This document shows positions 8,381 to 19,260 of a DNA stretch of 34,233 bases, piece after piece. Origin of the DNA: Bacteroidia bacterium (GTDB taxonomy: Bacteria > Bacteroidota > Bacteroidia > Bacteroidales > Dysgonomonadaceae); NCBI GenBank assembly GCA_025999435.1, contig BNXH01000016.1, forward strand, positions 1 through 34,233, written 5' to 3'. The notes under the pieces were generated by a model. It made no database searches and had not been told where the DNA came from. It saw only the letters and a list, made by a program, of their open reading frames with translations. Position 1 is the first letter of the stretch. The number at the start of each line of letters is the position of its first letter. The position numbers and the translations under genes were made by a program.

Positions 8381-8535
8381 AAGAGGCTGCCTCAAAAGTA
8401 AAATTACACTATCAAAGTGTTATCCTCTTTGTCATCCTGAGTGCAACGAAGGATCTCATTCCTCAGGAAAGGAGATGTTTCACTCCGTTCAACATGACAA
8501 ATAGATATAAGAAAATACTTTTGAGACAGCCTCTT
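8381..8535 (+). repeat. MITE-like element A with 18-bp terminal inverted repeats
   Basis: 155 bp bounded by AAGAGGCTGCCTCAAAAG (8381-8398) and its inverse at 8518-8535, with one mismatch. Inside is a 72-bp imperfect palindromic core (8429-8500) with halves starting GTCATCCTGAG and ending CATGACAA. The same core and ends occur inverted at 31797-31952. It begins 17 bases after the polyferredoxin stop and is followed by a T-run, so it can fold like a terminator. It contains no coding capacity; a reading frame that crosses it is spurious. I infer a non-autonomous mobile element used as an operon end. Confidence 0.8.
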
Positions 8536-8547
8536 TTTATGCTGTCA

Positions 8548-8561
8548 TGCAATCGTTTGCA
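8548..8561 (+). promoter_or_regulatory. LacI-type operator upstream of malQ
   Basis: TGCAATCGTTTGCA is a 14-base palindrome with a single mismatched symmetric pair and a central CG. It matches the GCAAnCGnTTGC pattern bound by many LacI-family sugar regulators such as MalR. The LacI gene at 13230 lies in the same cluster and is the obvious candidate. The site is about 45 bases upstream of the probable -33 element, so it may support activation, or repression of a promoter further upstream, rather than simple blocking. Confidence 0.65.
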
Positions 8562-8593
8562 ATCGATTTTAATCAAAAAACAATATAATGGAG

Positions 8594-8625
8594 TCTGTAC
8601 ATTTTTCTTTAATATGTAGTTTTGT
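8594..8625 (+). promoter_or_regulatory. Bacteroidetes-type promoter of the maltodextrin cluster
   Basis: The -7 element TAGTTTTGT (8617-8625) fits TAnnTTTGY exactly. TCTG at 8594-8597 is one base from the TTTG -33 element, with a 19-base spacer. Transcription would start near 8632, about 39 bases before the malQ ATG. Confidence 0.55.
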
Positions 8626-8670
8626 TTTGATCTTTTAGCAAAACACCTATTATCTAATTAACTTAAAACC

Positions 8671-11340
8671 ATGAGAATGAGACTGCATATTAATTATCAC
8701 ACAACATGGGGACAAAATATTTTTGTTTACGGGTCCATACCGGCATTAGGTAATTGGGACGAGAACAAGGCTGTCGAAATGAAATACATTTCTCCTGAGG
8801 TGTGGTGTATCGATATAGAAACGAATGATACTACAAACATAGAATACCGTTATCTTGTAAAAGACAATAATGGCAATATAGTTGCCAGGGAATGGGGTAA
8901 TCCTCATATTATATCGAATGAAGCCAATAAAGACTTCGATATATACGATATTTGGCAAAGCGTTCCCCAGCAGAAATTCCTTTATACATCAGGATTCTCC
9001 GATAGCTTCTTCAAGCATGATAATGCAAAAATAAAATACTACAAAAGGACAATACTACTGAAAGTAAATTGTCCCTATGCAAAAAAAGATCAGGTCGTAA
9101 TACTTTGTGGATCCTCTAAAGCCTTAGGAGAGTGGGATTCTGCAAACGCAATACATTTTACCCAGACCAGCCATGGTGAATGGCAATTGGCTATAAATGC
9201 CACACAGATAAAATCAGAGCAAGAGTATAAACTTGCTATATATGATAATATAGAAAAGAAAATAATCCACTGGGAGGAGGGACAAAACCGTATTCTGACA
9301 CCAATCAAAGAAAAAGGTGACATTATAAAAATTGACTCTCTTAACTATAATTATAACTGGATGAACTGGAAAGCCGCAGGGGTGGCTATACCTGTTTTCT
9401 CGTTACGCTCAAATGATAGTTTCGGCGTAGGTGAGTTTTCCGATCTCAAAAAAATGGTAGATTGGGCTAAAGTAACACAACAAAAAATCATCCAGATACT
9501 ACCTATCAACGATACAACTATTACTCATACATGGGTCGATTCGTATCCGTATAATGCTATATCCATATATGCCCTTCATCCTGTCTATTTAGGATTGAAA
9601 GCCTATCCGCTTAAAGACGAAAAACTATATAAACAATATGAAAAAGAGGCGGCAGCTTTAAATAAGTTGACAAAAATCGACTATGACAAAGTGCTTGCCC
9701 TAAAATGGAAATATATTAAAGATTTGTTTAACGAGTCGGGTAAGACAACTTTAAAAAGCAAAGAGTATCAGGATTTCTATATCCACAATGAAGAATGGCT
9801 GTTCCCATACGCATGTTTCTCTCATTTGAGGGACAAGTATAAAACTCCCACCTTTTCTATATGGAAAACTCACTCAATATTTAATAGAAAGAAATTGACA
9901 AATTTTGTCGAAGCTGATAAAGAGGCCAGAGAAAATATAGATCTTTTATGTTTTACCCAATATCTACTTCACAAACAATTGGTTGAGGTAAAAGAGTATG
10001 CTCATCAGCACGATGTAATACTTAAAGGAGATATACCGATCGGGATCAGCAGAGACAGTGTTGAGGCATGGGTTGAACCCCATTTATTCAACCTGGACGT
10101 TCAAACAGGTGCCCCGCCCGATGACTTTTCTTATTTCGGACAGAATTGGGGATTCCCCACATACAATTGGGACGAAATGGCAAAAGACGGATACCAGTGG
10201 TGGATAAAGCGTTTCCGCAAAATGTCTGATTATTTTGATGCCTATCGCATCGATCACATACTTGGGTTCTTCCGCATTTGGGAAATACCTCTTTCTTCTG
10301 TACAAGGATTATTGGGTTATTTTAGCCCTGCTCTACCGCTAACAGTTGAGGAAATCAGATCGGCAGGCTTGTGGTTCGACGAATATAGAATGACTACTCC
10401 GTATATTCACGAACATTTTTTAGTACACATTTTCGGAAACGATTCCCAAGAAATTATAAATAACTATCTGAAACCTATTGCATGGCAACGTTTCGAGTTA
10501 AATGAGGAGTGCAATACACAGGTCAAGATAAAAGCCCTGTTTGAAGGGAAAAACGATTATAAGAGTGTTCGTACGCGCGATGGTTTGTATAGCCTTTGCA
10601 ACGAAGTTCTCTTCATTAAGGATAAACGTGAACCGTGGAAATATCATCCACGCATTACAGCTCAATATAGTTACTCATACAAAGATCTGGATGAAGGTGC
10701 AAAAGAAGCTTTTAATCGCCTGTATGATGATTTCTTCTACCATCGCCACTCTCAGTATTGGCGCGATCAGGCGATGACAAAATTGCCAACTCTTATTTCT
10801 TCCACATCCATGTTAGTTTGTGGAGAAGACTTAGGTATGGTACCGGAATGTGTTCCGTCGGTAATGCACGAATTACAGATATTGAGTTTGGAGATAGAAC
10901 GCATGCCTAAAGACAAAGATGCCCAATTCAATTATCTTCAGAACCTGCCATATCTGAGCGTATGTACTACCTCAACGCATGACATGGCTCCTATCAGGTT
11001 ATGGTGGAAAGAAAAGAGAGAAGTGACTCAGAAATATTATAATTCCGTTTTATGGAAACAAGGTGCGGCGCCTGAAGATTGTACGGCAGATATTAGCTGG
11101 CAAATTGTATCGAACCATCTTAACTCTCCTGCAATGTTAGCTATTTTACCTCTTCAGGACTGGTTGTCGATCAGCGATAAACTAAAACGTCCGAATCCGG
11201 AAGAAGAACGGATTAATATTCCTGCTATATCGCAACATTACTGGCAATATAGAATGCATCTGACATTAGAAGAGTTGATCGGTGCCAAAGAATTTAATGA
11301 TCAATTATTATCCATGATAGAATCATCGGGAAGGAAATAA
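8671..11340 (+). CDS. malQ: 4-alpha-glucanotransferase (GH77) with two N-terminal CBM20 domains
   Basis: Disproportionating enzyme (amylomaltase) that moves glucan segments between maltodextrins and releases glucose. At 889 residues it has the large architecture of plant DPE2 and Bacteroides MalQ. Two starch-binding CBM20 modules come first (about 1-110 and 125-215), each with the LGxWD signature (LGNWDENKA, LGEWDSANA). The GH77 barrel follows from about 235. The nucleophile is Asp528 in YRIDH, the acid/base is Glu719 in CGEDLG, and the stabilising residue is Asp771 in STHDM. There is no signal peptide, so it is cytoplasmic. It is the first gene of the cluster, 18 bases before the GH13 gene, with a LacI-type operator and a promoter upstream. 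Confidence 0.94.
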   Translation: MRMRLHINYHTTWGQNIFVYGSIPALGNWDENKAVEMKYISPEVWCIDIETNDTTNIEYRYLVKDNNGNIVAREWGNPHIISNEANKDFDIYDIWQSVPQQKFLYTSGFSDSFFKHDNAKIKYYKRTILLKVNCPYAKKDQVVILCGSSKALGEWDSANAIHFTQTSHGEWQLAINATQIKSEQEYKLAIYDNIEKKIIHWEEGQNRILTPIKEKGDIIKIDSLNYNYNWMNWKAAGVAIPVFSLRSNDSFGVGEFSDLKKMVDWAKVTQQKIIQILPINDTTITHTWVDSYPYNAISIYALHPVYLGLKAYPLKDEKLYKQYEKEAAALNKLTKIDYDKVLALKWKYIKDLFNESGKTTLKSKEYQDFYIHNEEWLFPYACFSHLRDKYKTPTFSIWKTHSIFNRKKLTNFVEADKEARENIDLLCFTQYLLHKQLVEVKEYAHQHDVILKGDIPIGISRDSVEAWVEPHLFNLDVQTGAPPDDFSYFGQNWGFPTYNWDEMAKDGYQWWIKRFRKMSDYFDAYRIDHILGFFRIWEIPLSSVQGLLGYFSPALPLTVEEIRSAGLWFDEYRMTTPYIHEHFLVHIFGNDSQEIINNYLKPIAWQRFELNEECNTQVKIKALFEGKNDYKSVRTRDGLYSLCNEVLFIKDKREPWKYHPRITAQYSYSYKDLDEGAKEAFNRLYDDFFYHRHSQYWRDQAMTKLPTLISSTSMLVCGEDLGMVPECVPSVMHELQILSLEIERMPKDKDAQFNYLQNLPYLSVCTTSTHDMAPIRLWWKEKREVTQKYYNSVLWKQGAAPEDCTADISWQIVSNHLNSPAMLAILPLQDWLSISDKLKRPNPEEERINIPAISQHYWQYRMHLTLEELIGAKEFNDQLLSMIESSGRK

Positions 11341-13228
<1,888 letters not shown>

Positions 13229-13229
13229 T

Positions 13230-14270
13230 ATGGTCATGAAGAAAGGTCCTCTTACAATCAAAGACATAGCTAAGGATTTAAATATTTCGCCATCTACAGT
13301 ATCGCGTGCCCTGAAAGATAATCCGGACATTAGTCTGGAGACTAGAAAAATGGTGCAGGAGTATGCGAAACAGCATAAGTATAAACCAAATACGCTCGCT
13401 CTTAACCTAAGGACACAGCATAATAACATTATCGGGGTAATTGTTCCTGAACTGGCCAATCACTTTTTTTCGGGTGTACTTTCGGGAATGGAAACTATAG
13501 CCGAAGACAGGGATTATCATATAATTGTCTGCCAATCACAGGAAGATTATAAAAAAGAGCTTCGGAATGTTCAAACTCTAATCAAAGCAAGAGTATGTGG
13601 AGTACTGATTTCGCAATCGAAGACTACAACCAAGTATGACCATTTTCAGGAATTACTGGACAATGATATTCCTGTCCTGTTTTTCGATAGAATTTGTACA
13701 GGTATCAACAGTGACAAAGTAGTAGTCGACGATTATTCCGGAACACTCACCGCCGTGGAGTATATGATTAAAACAGGTTGTAAGCGTATAGCCTTCTTTT
13801 CCGCGCCTCTGCATCTTGAAATATCAAAAAACCGGAAGAACGGATACCTGGATGCTTTACGCAAATACCATATACCGGTAGAGGAAAACTTGATACGGAT
13901 AGCGGACACTAAGAAGCTCGGATATGAAAGAGCTATGGAAATATTGCGGGAACCTAACCATCCGGATGCATTTATGGCAATGAATGACTATACCGCTTCG
14001 GGAATACTGCTTGCGGCGAAAAAGCTGGGGCTGAAAGTGCCGGAAGAAATATCGATTTTCGGATTTTCAAACTCCAATATATCTCAGGATACCGACCCTA
14101 TGCTGACAACTATGGATCAACACCCTCAGGAAATGGGGATGGAAGCTATGAAATTGATTTTGGAGAAAATAGAGAATCCTGAAAACACTTCGAGGAAAAA
14201 TAAAATAATAAAAACATCGCTGATAGCAAGGCAAACAACAAGGAAGCTACCTGGCGACAAAATGCAATAA
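13230..14270 (+). CDS. LacI-family transcriptional regulator of the maltodextrin cluster
   Basis: 346 residues. The N-terminal helix-turn-helix reads LTIKDIAKDLNISPSTVSRAL (about 8-28), followed by the hinge helix region ending ALNLR. The rest is a periplasmic-binding-protein-like effector domain (IIGVIVPELANHFF onwards) with the usual FGFSN and DTDPMLTTMDQ motifs. The start may be ATG 13230 or ATG 13236 two codons later. It sits between the glucan enzymes and the transporter in the same orientation, so it most likely responds to a maltodextrin or glucose derivative. The operator-like palindrome upstream of malQ is a plausible target. Bacteroides uses SusR for its starch genes, so a LacI-type controller is closer to the maltose clusters of Flavobacteria (family knowledge, not shown here). 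Confidence 0.93.
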   Translation: MVMKKGPLTIKDIAKDLNISPSTVSRALKDNPDISLETRKMVQEYAKQHKYKPNTLALNLRTQHNNIIGVIVPELANHFFSGVLSGMETIAEDRDYHIIVCQSQEDYKKELRNVQTLIKARVCGVLISQSKTTTKYDHFQELLDNDIPVLFFDRICTGINSDKVVVDDYSGTLTAVEYMIKTGCKRIAFFSAPLHLEISKNRKNGYLDALRKYHIPVEENLIRIADTKKLGYERAMEILREPNHPDAFMAMNDYTASGILLAAKKLGLKVPEEISIFGFSNSNISQDTDPMLTTMDQHPQEMGMEAMKLILEKIENPENTSRKNKIIKTSLIARQTTRKLPGDKMQ

Positions 14271-14291
14271 GAGTAAACAAATACCATAACC

Positions 14292-15629
14292 ATGAAACAA
14301 AAACCGACACTCTCTTTTTGGCAAATCTGGAACCTCAGTTTCGGATTTTTGGGTGTGCAAATAGCATATTCGCTACAGAGTGCGAATATTAGTCGCATTT
14401 TTGCTACCCTCGGAGCCGATCCTCATAATTTAAGTTATTTCTGGATACTGCCTCCACTAATGGGAATTATTGTGCAGCCTATTGTCGGGACATTGAGTGA
14501 TCGTACATGGACTCGTTTTGGGCGTCGTATCCCATACTTATTTATCGGGGCTTTGGCATCTATCATTGTCATGTGTTTGTTACCTAATGCCGGTAGCTTT
14601 AATTTCGCTGTTGGTGGAGCAATGTTATTCGGACTTATTTCCCTTATGTTTCTCGACACATCCATTAATATGGCTATGCAACCTTTCAAAATGCTGGTTG
14701 GAGACATGGTAAATGAAAAACAAAAAGGATTTGCCTATTCGGTTCAAAGTTTTCTATGTAATGCCGGAAGTTTGGTAGGATACCTCTTCCCTTTCATATT
14801 CACATGGATAGGAATATCAAATATAGCAGCAGCAGGCGTTGTCCCCGATTCTGTTATTTATTCGTTTTATGTAGGAGCAGCGATACTCATTTTATGTGTT
14901 ATATATACAGTTGTCAAAGTAAAGGAGATGCCTCCGCGCGAGTATGCTGAATTTCACGGTATACAGGAACAACCTGAAAAAAAAGAAAAATCTGATTTTA
15001 TTACTCTACTAAAAAATGCCCCTAAAGTATTTTGGACAGTAGGTTTAGTCCAATTTTTCTGTTGGGCTGCATTTATGTATATGTGGACATATACCAACGG
15101 CGGTATAGCCGAAACTGTATGGAATACTACCGATGCTAAATCGGCGGCATATCAGGAAGCGGGGAACTGGGTAGGAGTGATATTTGCCGTACAGGCAATA
15201 GGCTCTGTATTATGGTCGATGGTTATTCCATTATTTAAATCCCATAAGACTGCATATGTAGTCAGCCTTCTACTGGGAGCAACAGGATTTATATCTACAA
15301 TATTTGTCACAAACCAGTATGTGCTGTTCGGATCTTATCTGCTGATAGGATGTGCATGGGCTGCTATGCTGGCTCTTCCGTTCACCATTCTGACAAATGC
15401 CTTATCCGGCAAAAATATGGGGGCATACCTGGGATTATTTAACGGAACCATATGTCTGCCTCAGATCTTTGCGGCTGCTCTAGGTGGTGTAATATTAAAA
15501 TATGTTGCAGGCACGTCCATTATGATGCTTGTTATAGCAGGAGTTTTATTGATTTTAGGAGCTATTTCGGTCATTTTTGTAAAAGAAACGTTAGGAGAGA
15601 AAGAGCTCAAACCCGAATCGGTAAAATAA
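14292..15629 (+). CDS. MFS sugar transporter, probably maltose/maltodextrin
   Basis: 445 residues with about twelve membrane helices and no signal peptide, in the inner membrane. The motif [19 protein letters not shown] (about residues 70-88) is the loop 2-3 signature of the SLC45/GPH-like branch that includes sucrose and maltose symporters. A cytoplasmic loop around 215-240 is charged ([11 protein letters not shown]). It lies 21 bases after the lacI-type gene and ends the cluster, just ahead of a strong hairpin. I infer proton- or sodium-coupled import of short maltodextrins released in the periplasm by the GH13 enzyme. The exact substrate is not proven. Confidence 0.88.
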   Translation: MKQKPTLSFWQIWNLSFGFLGVQIAYSLQSANISRIFATLGADPHNLSYFWILPPLMGIIVQPIVGTLSDRTWTRFGRRIPYLFIGALASIIVMCLLPNAGSFNFAVGGAMLFGLISLMFLDTSINMAMQPFKMLVGDMVNEKQKGFAYSVQSFLCNAGSLVGYLFPFIFTWIGISNIAAAGVVPDSVIYSFYVGAAILILCVIYTVVKVKEMPPREYAEFHGIQEQPEKKEKSDFITLLKNAPKVFWTVGLVQFFCWAAFMYMWTYTNGGIAETVWNTTDAKSAAYQEAGNWVGVIFAVQAIGSVLWSMVIPLFKSHKTAYVVSLLLGATGFISTIFVTNQYVLFGSYLLIGCAWAAMLALPFTILTNALSGKNMGAYLGLFNGTICLPQIFAAALGGVILKYVAGTSIMMLVIAGVLLILGAISVIFVKETLGEKELKPESVK

Positions 15630-15651
15630 GAACATTCCAAACTATAAAATA

Positions 15652-15686
15652 CAGGAGGCTTGCTAAAATTATTAGTAAGCCTCCTG
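15652..15686. terminator. Strong bidirectional terminator hairpin
   Basis: A 15-bp stem runs from CAGGAGGCTTGCTAA (15652-15666) to TTAGTAAGCCTCCTG (15672-15686), with one G-T pair and a loop of about 5 bases. It lies between the convergent ends of the MFS gene and the gene at 15710-16726, so it can serve both strands. Confidence 0.85.
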
Positions 15687-15709
15687 CCGTTATATATTAA
15701 CTATTAAGA

Positions 15710-16726
15710 TTATAATCCGTTATATACGTCCACCATATAACCGTAGTAATCGCGGATCTCGCCATAATGGCGATTCTGATGACGCTTGCGGGCATCTTCC
15801 ACCGTTTCTTTCAATATATGGTCGACATCCTTTATTTCCTTGCCAGGATCAAGGTATTCCACAAATTTATCCGCTTTATCCATAGCTTCGCCTACATACT
15901 CATAGAAACGTTCAAAATGACTTTCGCCATTCTGCCCCTTTGCTAAAGAAGCCTTAATTGCCGGAGTCATCACTTTATCCTTCTCCAGCGATTTGCGTAT
16001 CGCCGATATATCAGCCTTTATCGCCTCTGCGTCAGGTTCGTCCTCGCGGCACTTTGACATCAGTTGGGACACCGCGCTCAGGTTGTTTTTCATTGGTATC
16101 ACTACCGGAGCCAAAGGATGTGTCTTAAGTATTACTAACTCGGCCCTGTCTCCGGCGCTTGATGCCAAATTCATAGTTTTATTGAACAGGTTGTTTATCT
16201 TTTTATAGGAAGCTAGATACGCATCACGTAACGCCACATAACCGGAATATTGACTATCATCCTCAAGATATTTCTTCTCTGTAAAATAAGCCTGTACATT
16301 CTGGCAACACGCTTTTGCTGTTTCAAACTCCTTGTTTATATTATCGATGCCTTCTATTATAGCTGCCTTTTCAGGAAATACCGGAGCAAGGTTCGCTTTA
16401 GCTTTCATCTTATCAGCCAGATCGGCGCGTAATACCCTTATATTTGCGCATGAAGCGCCATGCGCCGAACCTTTAGGATTTGCGGCTACGGAAGCCATCG
16501 TATTTTCAAAGCGTTCCAGGCAATCCCGGACATCCCTTACTTCACTCAACTGGTCGTTGTATATATCAACTACAGCATTGGTCATTTCGATAATCTTCCC
16601 GGCAGTAGCCTTAGTCATTGCCGCCGCTCCCGGCTTAGTTGTAGCCGTAGATTTTTTCTGGGCGGAGGTGTTTATAGCAGTCAGAGATAATACTCCTGCT
16701 AAAATGAACAGATAATATTTTTCCAT
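15710..16726 (-). CDS. Secreted helical protein of unknown function (possible DUF3829)
   Basis: 338 residues with an N-terminal signal peptide (MEKYYLFILAGVLSLTAINTSAQ) and no lipobox, so periplasmic or surface. The mature part is rich in Ala, Lys and Asp and predicted mostly helical. Segments such as IIEMTNAVVDIYNDQL, a central AYLASYKKINNLFNKTM and a Tyr-rich end (HYGEIRDYYGYMVDVYNGL) resemble the long-helix DUF3829 family (YiiG-like), but I hold this only loosely. Four Cys residues occur in the first half (CLERF, SCANI, ACCQ). It is transcribed away from the GH13 lipoprotein with a shared 211-base upstream region. No function can be given. Confidence 0.75.
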   Translation of the reverse strand: MEKYYLFILAGVLSLTAINTSAQKKSTATTKPGAAAMTKATAGKIIEMTNAVVDIYNDQLSEVRDVRDCLERFENTMASVAANPKGSAHGASCANIRVLRADLADKMKAKANLAPVFPEKAAIIEGIDNINKEFETAKACCQNVQAYFTEKKYLEDDSQYSGYVALRDAYLASYKKINNLFNKTMNLASSAGDRAELVILKTHPLAPVVIPMKNNLSAVSQLMSKCREDEPDAEAIKADISAIRKSLEKDKVMTPAIKASLAKGQNGESHFERFYEYVGEAMDKADKFVEYLDPGKEIKDVDHILKETVEDARKRHQNRHYGEIRDYYGYMVDVYNGL

Positions 16727-16937
16727 ATTTTATTATTTTTTAATTCAAACACCCTGTAAATTTAATATATTTCTCCTATATTGAACAACACTATAATTTA
16801 TTTTCTTATCAATTACCCAACATATATCTTTTGGGGATTCTATTCAATAAATTACCCAAAAACTAGTCTATATTAGGTCATTGTCACTATCTTTATACCA
16901 ACTTTTCTTTTTGAACTTATATATAAAATTATAATCT
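16727..16937. promoter_or_regulatory. Divergent promoter region with paired AATTACCCAA repeats
   Basis: These 211 bases separate two divergently transcribed genes and hold no coding sequence. The 10-mer AATTACCCAA occurs twice in the same orientation, at 16811-16820 and 16850-16859, 39 bases apart (close to four helix turns). TATCTTTA at 16888-16895 is a near match to the -7 element for the rightward gene. The repeats may be regulator sites; this is inference. Confidence 0.4.
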
Positions 16938-18296
16938 ATGAGAAATAAACTATTATTATTTACAGCTATTACTATAGCTTTAGCAAATTACTCTTGTAAA
17001 CCGAAAGTACAGGAAGAAAATGCACCGCAAGAAAAATGTACGGTCAAACATCCCGATTGGACTCGCAATGCTGTTATATACGAAGTAAATGTAAGGCAAT
17101 ACACCAAAGAGGGTACTTTTGCAGCCTTCGGGCAACATCTGCCACGGCTGAAAGAACTGGGTGTGGATGTGCTTTGGTTTATGCCTGTGCATCCTATTTC
17201 TGAGAAAAATCGTAAAGGTACGCTTGGCAGTTACTATGCTGTGAAAGATTATACGGAAATCAATCCTGAATTTGGCACAAAAGAAGACTTTAAACAATTA
17301 GTAGATAAAGCTCATGAAATGGGTTTCAAAGTCATTTTAGACTGGGTGGCTAACCATACGGGAGGTGATAATGTGTGGCTTGCGCAACATCCTGACTGGT
17401 ATGTACAAGATGAAGCCGGAAATCCTAAAAGCCCTTATGACTGGACTGACACATACGAACTGAATTACGACAATAAAGATATGCGGGCTGCTATGACCGA
17501 CGCATTGAAGTATTGGATAAAGAACTTTAATATAGATGGTTATCGTTGCGACATGGCTCATGAAGTACCAACCGACTTTTGGAATGATGTCCGAAAAAGT
17601 CTTGACAGCGTAAAACCGGTTTTCATGCTGGCTGAATCAGAAAATTATGATTTACTGGAACATGCTTTCGATGCTAATTATTCATGGGAACTTATGCATA
17701 TGATGGCAGATATTTACAAAAAAGAAAAGACAGCCGACGATATTGCTACATACATTCAAAAGCTGGATACGATAAAATGCCCTGACGGATATAAAATGAA
17801 TTTCCTAACCAACCATGACGAAAATTCCTGGAATGGAACTGAATTTGAACGATATGGAAAAGACATTGAAGCGTTTGCCGTACTCACTTATACGCTGAAT
17901 GGCATGCCTATGATCTACACAGGACAGGAAGTTGGTATGAAAAAACGTTTGTCTTTCTTCGAAAAAGACATGGTACCTTCATGGACAGAGAATGCGACTA
18001 CAAAATTCTATAAGAAGCTGAATGAGTTAAAACATACAAATATGGCTCTTATTGCGGGACAGGGAGGTGAATTTAGAAGATATCAGACATCAGCAAACAA
18101 AGAATTGCTAATCTTCTCAAGAACACAAGGAGGGCGAGAAATAATGGTATTGCTTAACCTATCTGATAAAAATATCACTTATGCGAGCAACGATGCTTTG
18201 AATAAAGGTGGTTATACTGATTATTTCACAGGAGCAAAAGTCAATAATATCCCTACATCGCTGAAAGCATGGGAATATAAAGTTTTAGTAAAATAA
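16938..18296 (+). CDS. GH13 alpha-amylase-family lipoprotein
   Basis: 452 residues. The N-terminus MRNKLLLFTAITIALANYSC has a lipoprotein-type signal with the Cys at 20. The residue at -3 is Asn, which is loose but tolerated in Bacteroidota. The mature end CKPKVQEEN has charged residues that may direct it to the surface. The GH13 barrel starts near residue 42 (WTRNAVIYEVNVRQY). Catalytic residues are Asp205 (GYRCDMAHEV), Glu233 (LAESE) and Asp294 (TNHDENSW). A short C-terminal beta domain follows. It has no CBM and no extra N-domain, unlike the SusA-like enzyme. It has its own upstream region and a terminator, so it is a separate unit that probably cuts starch or maltodextrin outside the cytoplasm. 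Confidence 0.88.
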   Translation: MRNKLLLFTAITIALANYSCKPKVQEENAPQEKCTVKHPDWTRNAVIYEVNVRQYTKEGTFAAFGQHLPRLKELGVDVLWFMPVHPISEKNRKGTLGSYYAVKDYTEINPEFGTKEDFKQLVDKAHEMGFKVILDWVANHTGGDNVWLAQHPDWYVQDEAGNPKSPYDWTDTYELNYDNKDMRAAMTDALKYWIKNFNIDGYRCDMAHEVPTDFWNDVRKSLDSVKPVFMLAESENYDLLEHAFDANYSWELMHMMADIYKKEKTADDIATYIQKLDTIKCPDGYKMNFLTNHDENSWNGTEFERYGKDIEAFAVLTYTLNGMPMIYTGQEVGMKKRLSFFEKDMVPSWTENATTKFYKKLNELKHTNMALIAGQGGEFRRYQTSANKELLIFSRTQGGREIMVLLNLSDKNITYASNDALNKGGYTDYFTGAKVNNIPTSLKAWEYKVLVK

Positions 18297-18318
18297 TAAG
18301 AATCGGACATAAAACAAG

Positions 18319-18345
18319 AAAGGTCTCCAACAACAGGAGGCCTTT
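18319..18345 (+). terminator. Terminator after GH13 lipoprotein gene
   Basis: A 10-bp stem AAAGGTCTCC / GGAGGCCTTT with one G-T pair and a 7-base loop is followed by a T-rich stretch (TGTTTTCTGTTT). It starts 22 bases after the stop codon. Confidence 0.8.
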
Positions 18346-18427
18346 TGTTTTCTGTTTAAAAAGCTTCAGTTGATTCCATTCTATAATAATCTTTGGTGCA
18401 CAATTCCCAATACGCCTTACTTTTTAA

Positions 18428-18436
18428 TATCTTTGC
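18428..18436 (+). promoter_or_regulatory. -7 promoter element of the exporter operon
   Basis: TATCTTTGC matches TAnnTTTGY exactly, 20 bases before ATG 18457. No convincing TTTG -33 element lies at the usual spacing. Its position decides the start of the next gene: the open frame reaching back to a TTG at 18370 would be partly upstream of the transcript. Confidence 0.6.
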
Positions 18437-18456
18437 ATCAAAATAGATTACAAAAG

Positions 18457-19257
18457 ATGCCTTCATTCAGAGATACATCGGAAAGAGCTAAAATTCCTGC
18501 ACAACGTTTTGCCGATCTTATTTTAGATATGGGTACATATCTTCTTGCTTCGGGGGCTCATTGTGGGCGGCTCAATAGCAATCTTGGACGGTTAGCTACA
18601 GCATGGGAATTCGAAATGAATATGAATCCTACGTTCAAGGGGCTTTTAGTTACAGTAAAGGACTTAAATGACCCATCTAATATAATTACGTGCTATAAAA
18701 GTTCGCCTGCCCATAATGTACATTTGGCCGTATTGACAGATGTTTCGCACTTGTCGTGGAAAGTACAGGAAGAAAAACTTTCCATTACAGAGGTAGAACG
18801 GGAGTTTGCTAAGATAAAGGCCAAACCTCATTATAATGATATTATAATCGCCATCGCTGTTGGATTATCCTGTGCCGGATTATGTTTATTTTCTTTAGGA
18901 GACTGGATCAATGCATTGATTACTCTTTCTGCTGCATTTATAGGATACATCGTAAAAGTCCTTTTCTCAAATCGAAAATACAACCCCATGATCTGCATCT
19001 CCATAGCAGCGTTCATAACGACTCTTATTACAGGACTTGGAAAATTATATGGAATTGGGGCTCATCCCGAGGCAGCTATGGCGACAGCAGTCCTGTATCT
19101 TATTCCGGGCGTGCCTCTTATCAACTGTGTAATCGATCTTATCGAAGGCTATTTAGCCTCTGCTATCAACAGGGCTTTATTCGGAGGATTTATCCTCTTA
19201 TGTATTGCCGCAGGAATGACTTTATGCATCACCCTGATGGGTATCAGCAATTTTTAA
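18457..19257 (+). CDS. Threonine/serine exporter family protein, N-terminal half (YjjP/DUF1212-like)
   Basis: 266 residues from ATG 18457 (MPSFRDTSERAKI). The frame is open to a TTG at 18370, but a perfect -7 promoter element lies in between. A cytoplasmic N-domain of about 110 residues contains the family pattern LILDMGTYLLASGAHCGRLNSNL, followed by five membrane helices with the hallmark LIPGVPLINCVIDLIEG near the end. In Corynebacterium ThrE this unit and the next are one polypeptide; in E. coli they are separate YjjP and YjjB, reported in succinate export. The gap to the next gene is 3 bases, so the two subunits are surely coexpressed. The substrate here may be an amino acid or a dicarboxylate and cannot be decided from sequence. 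Confidence 0.85.
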   Translation: MPSFRDTSERAKIPAQRFADLILDMGTYLLASGAHCGRLNSNLGRLATAWEFEMNMNPTFKGLLVTVKDLNDPSNIITCYKSSPAHNVHLAVLTDVSHLSWKVQEEKLSITEVEREFAKIKAKPHYNDIIIAIAVGLSCAGLCLFSLGDWINALITLSAAFIGYIVKVLFSNRKYNPMICISIAAFITTLITGLGKLYGIGAHPEAAMATAVLYLIPGVPLINCVIDLIEGYLASAINRALFGGFILLCIAAGMTLCITLMGISNF

Positions 19258-19260
19258 AGT

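Noticed and set aside
8381..8535. Insertion sequence with its own transposase
   Set aside because: At about 155 bp the element is too short to encode one, and no transposase frame is found anywhere in the window; it is at most non-autonomous.
8344..8619. 91-codon rightward frame after the polyferredoxin gene
   Set aside because: It begins inside the polyferredoxin gene and runs through MITE-like element A and the malQ operator; composition and position show it is a chance frame.
16332..16715. Plus-strand frames of 60-127 codons over 15993-16715
   Set aside because: They are antisense to the 338-residue secreted protein, which has a proper signal peptide and stop-terminator arrangement.
18370..18456. 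TTG-started N-terminal extension of the ThrE-type exporter
   Set aside because: A perfect -7 promoter element at 18428-18436 lies inside it, and family members begin near the MPSFRDTSERAKI region.
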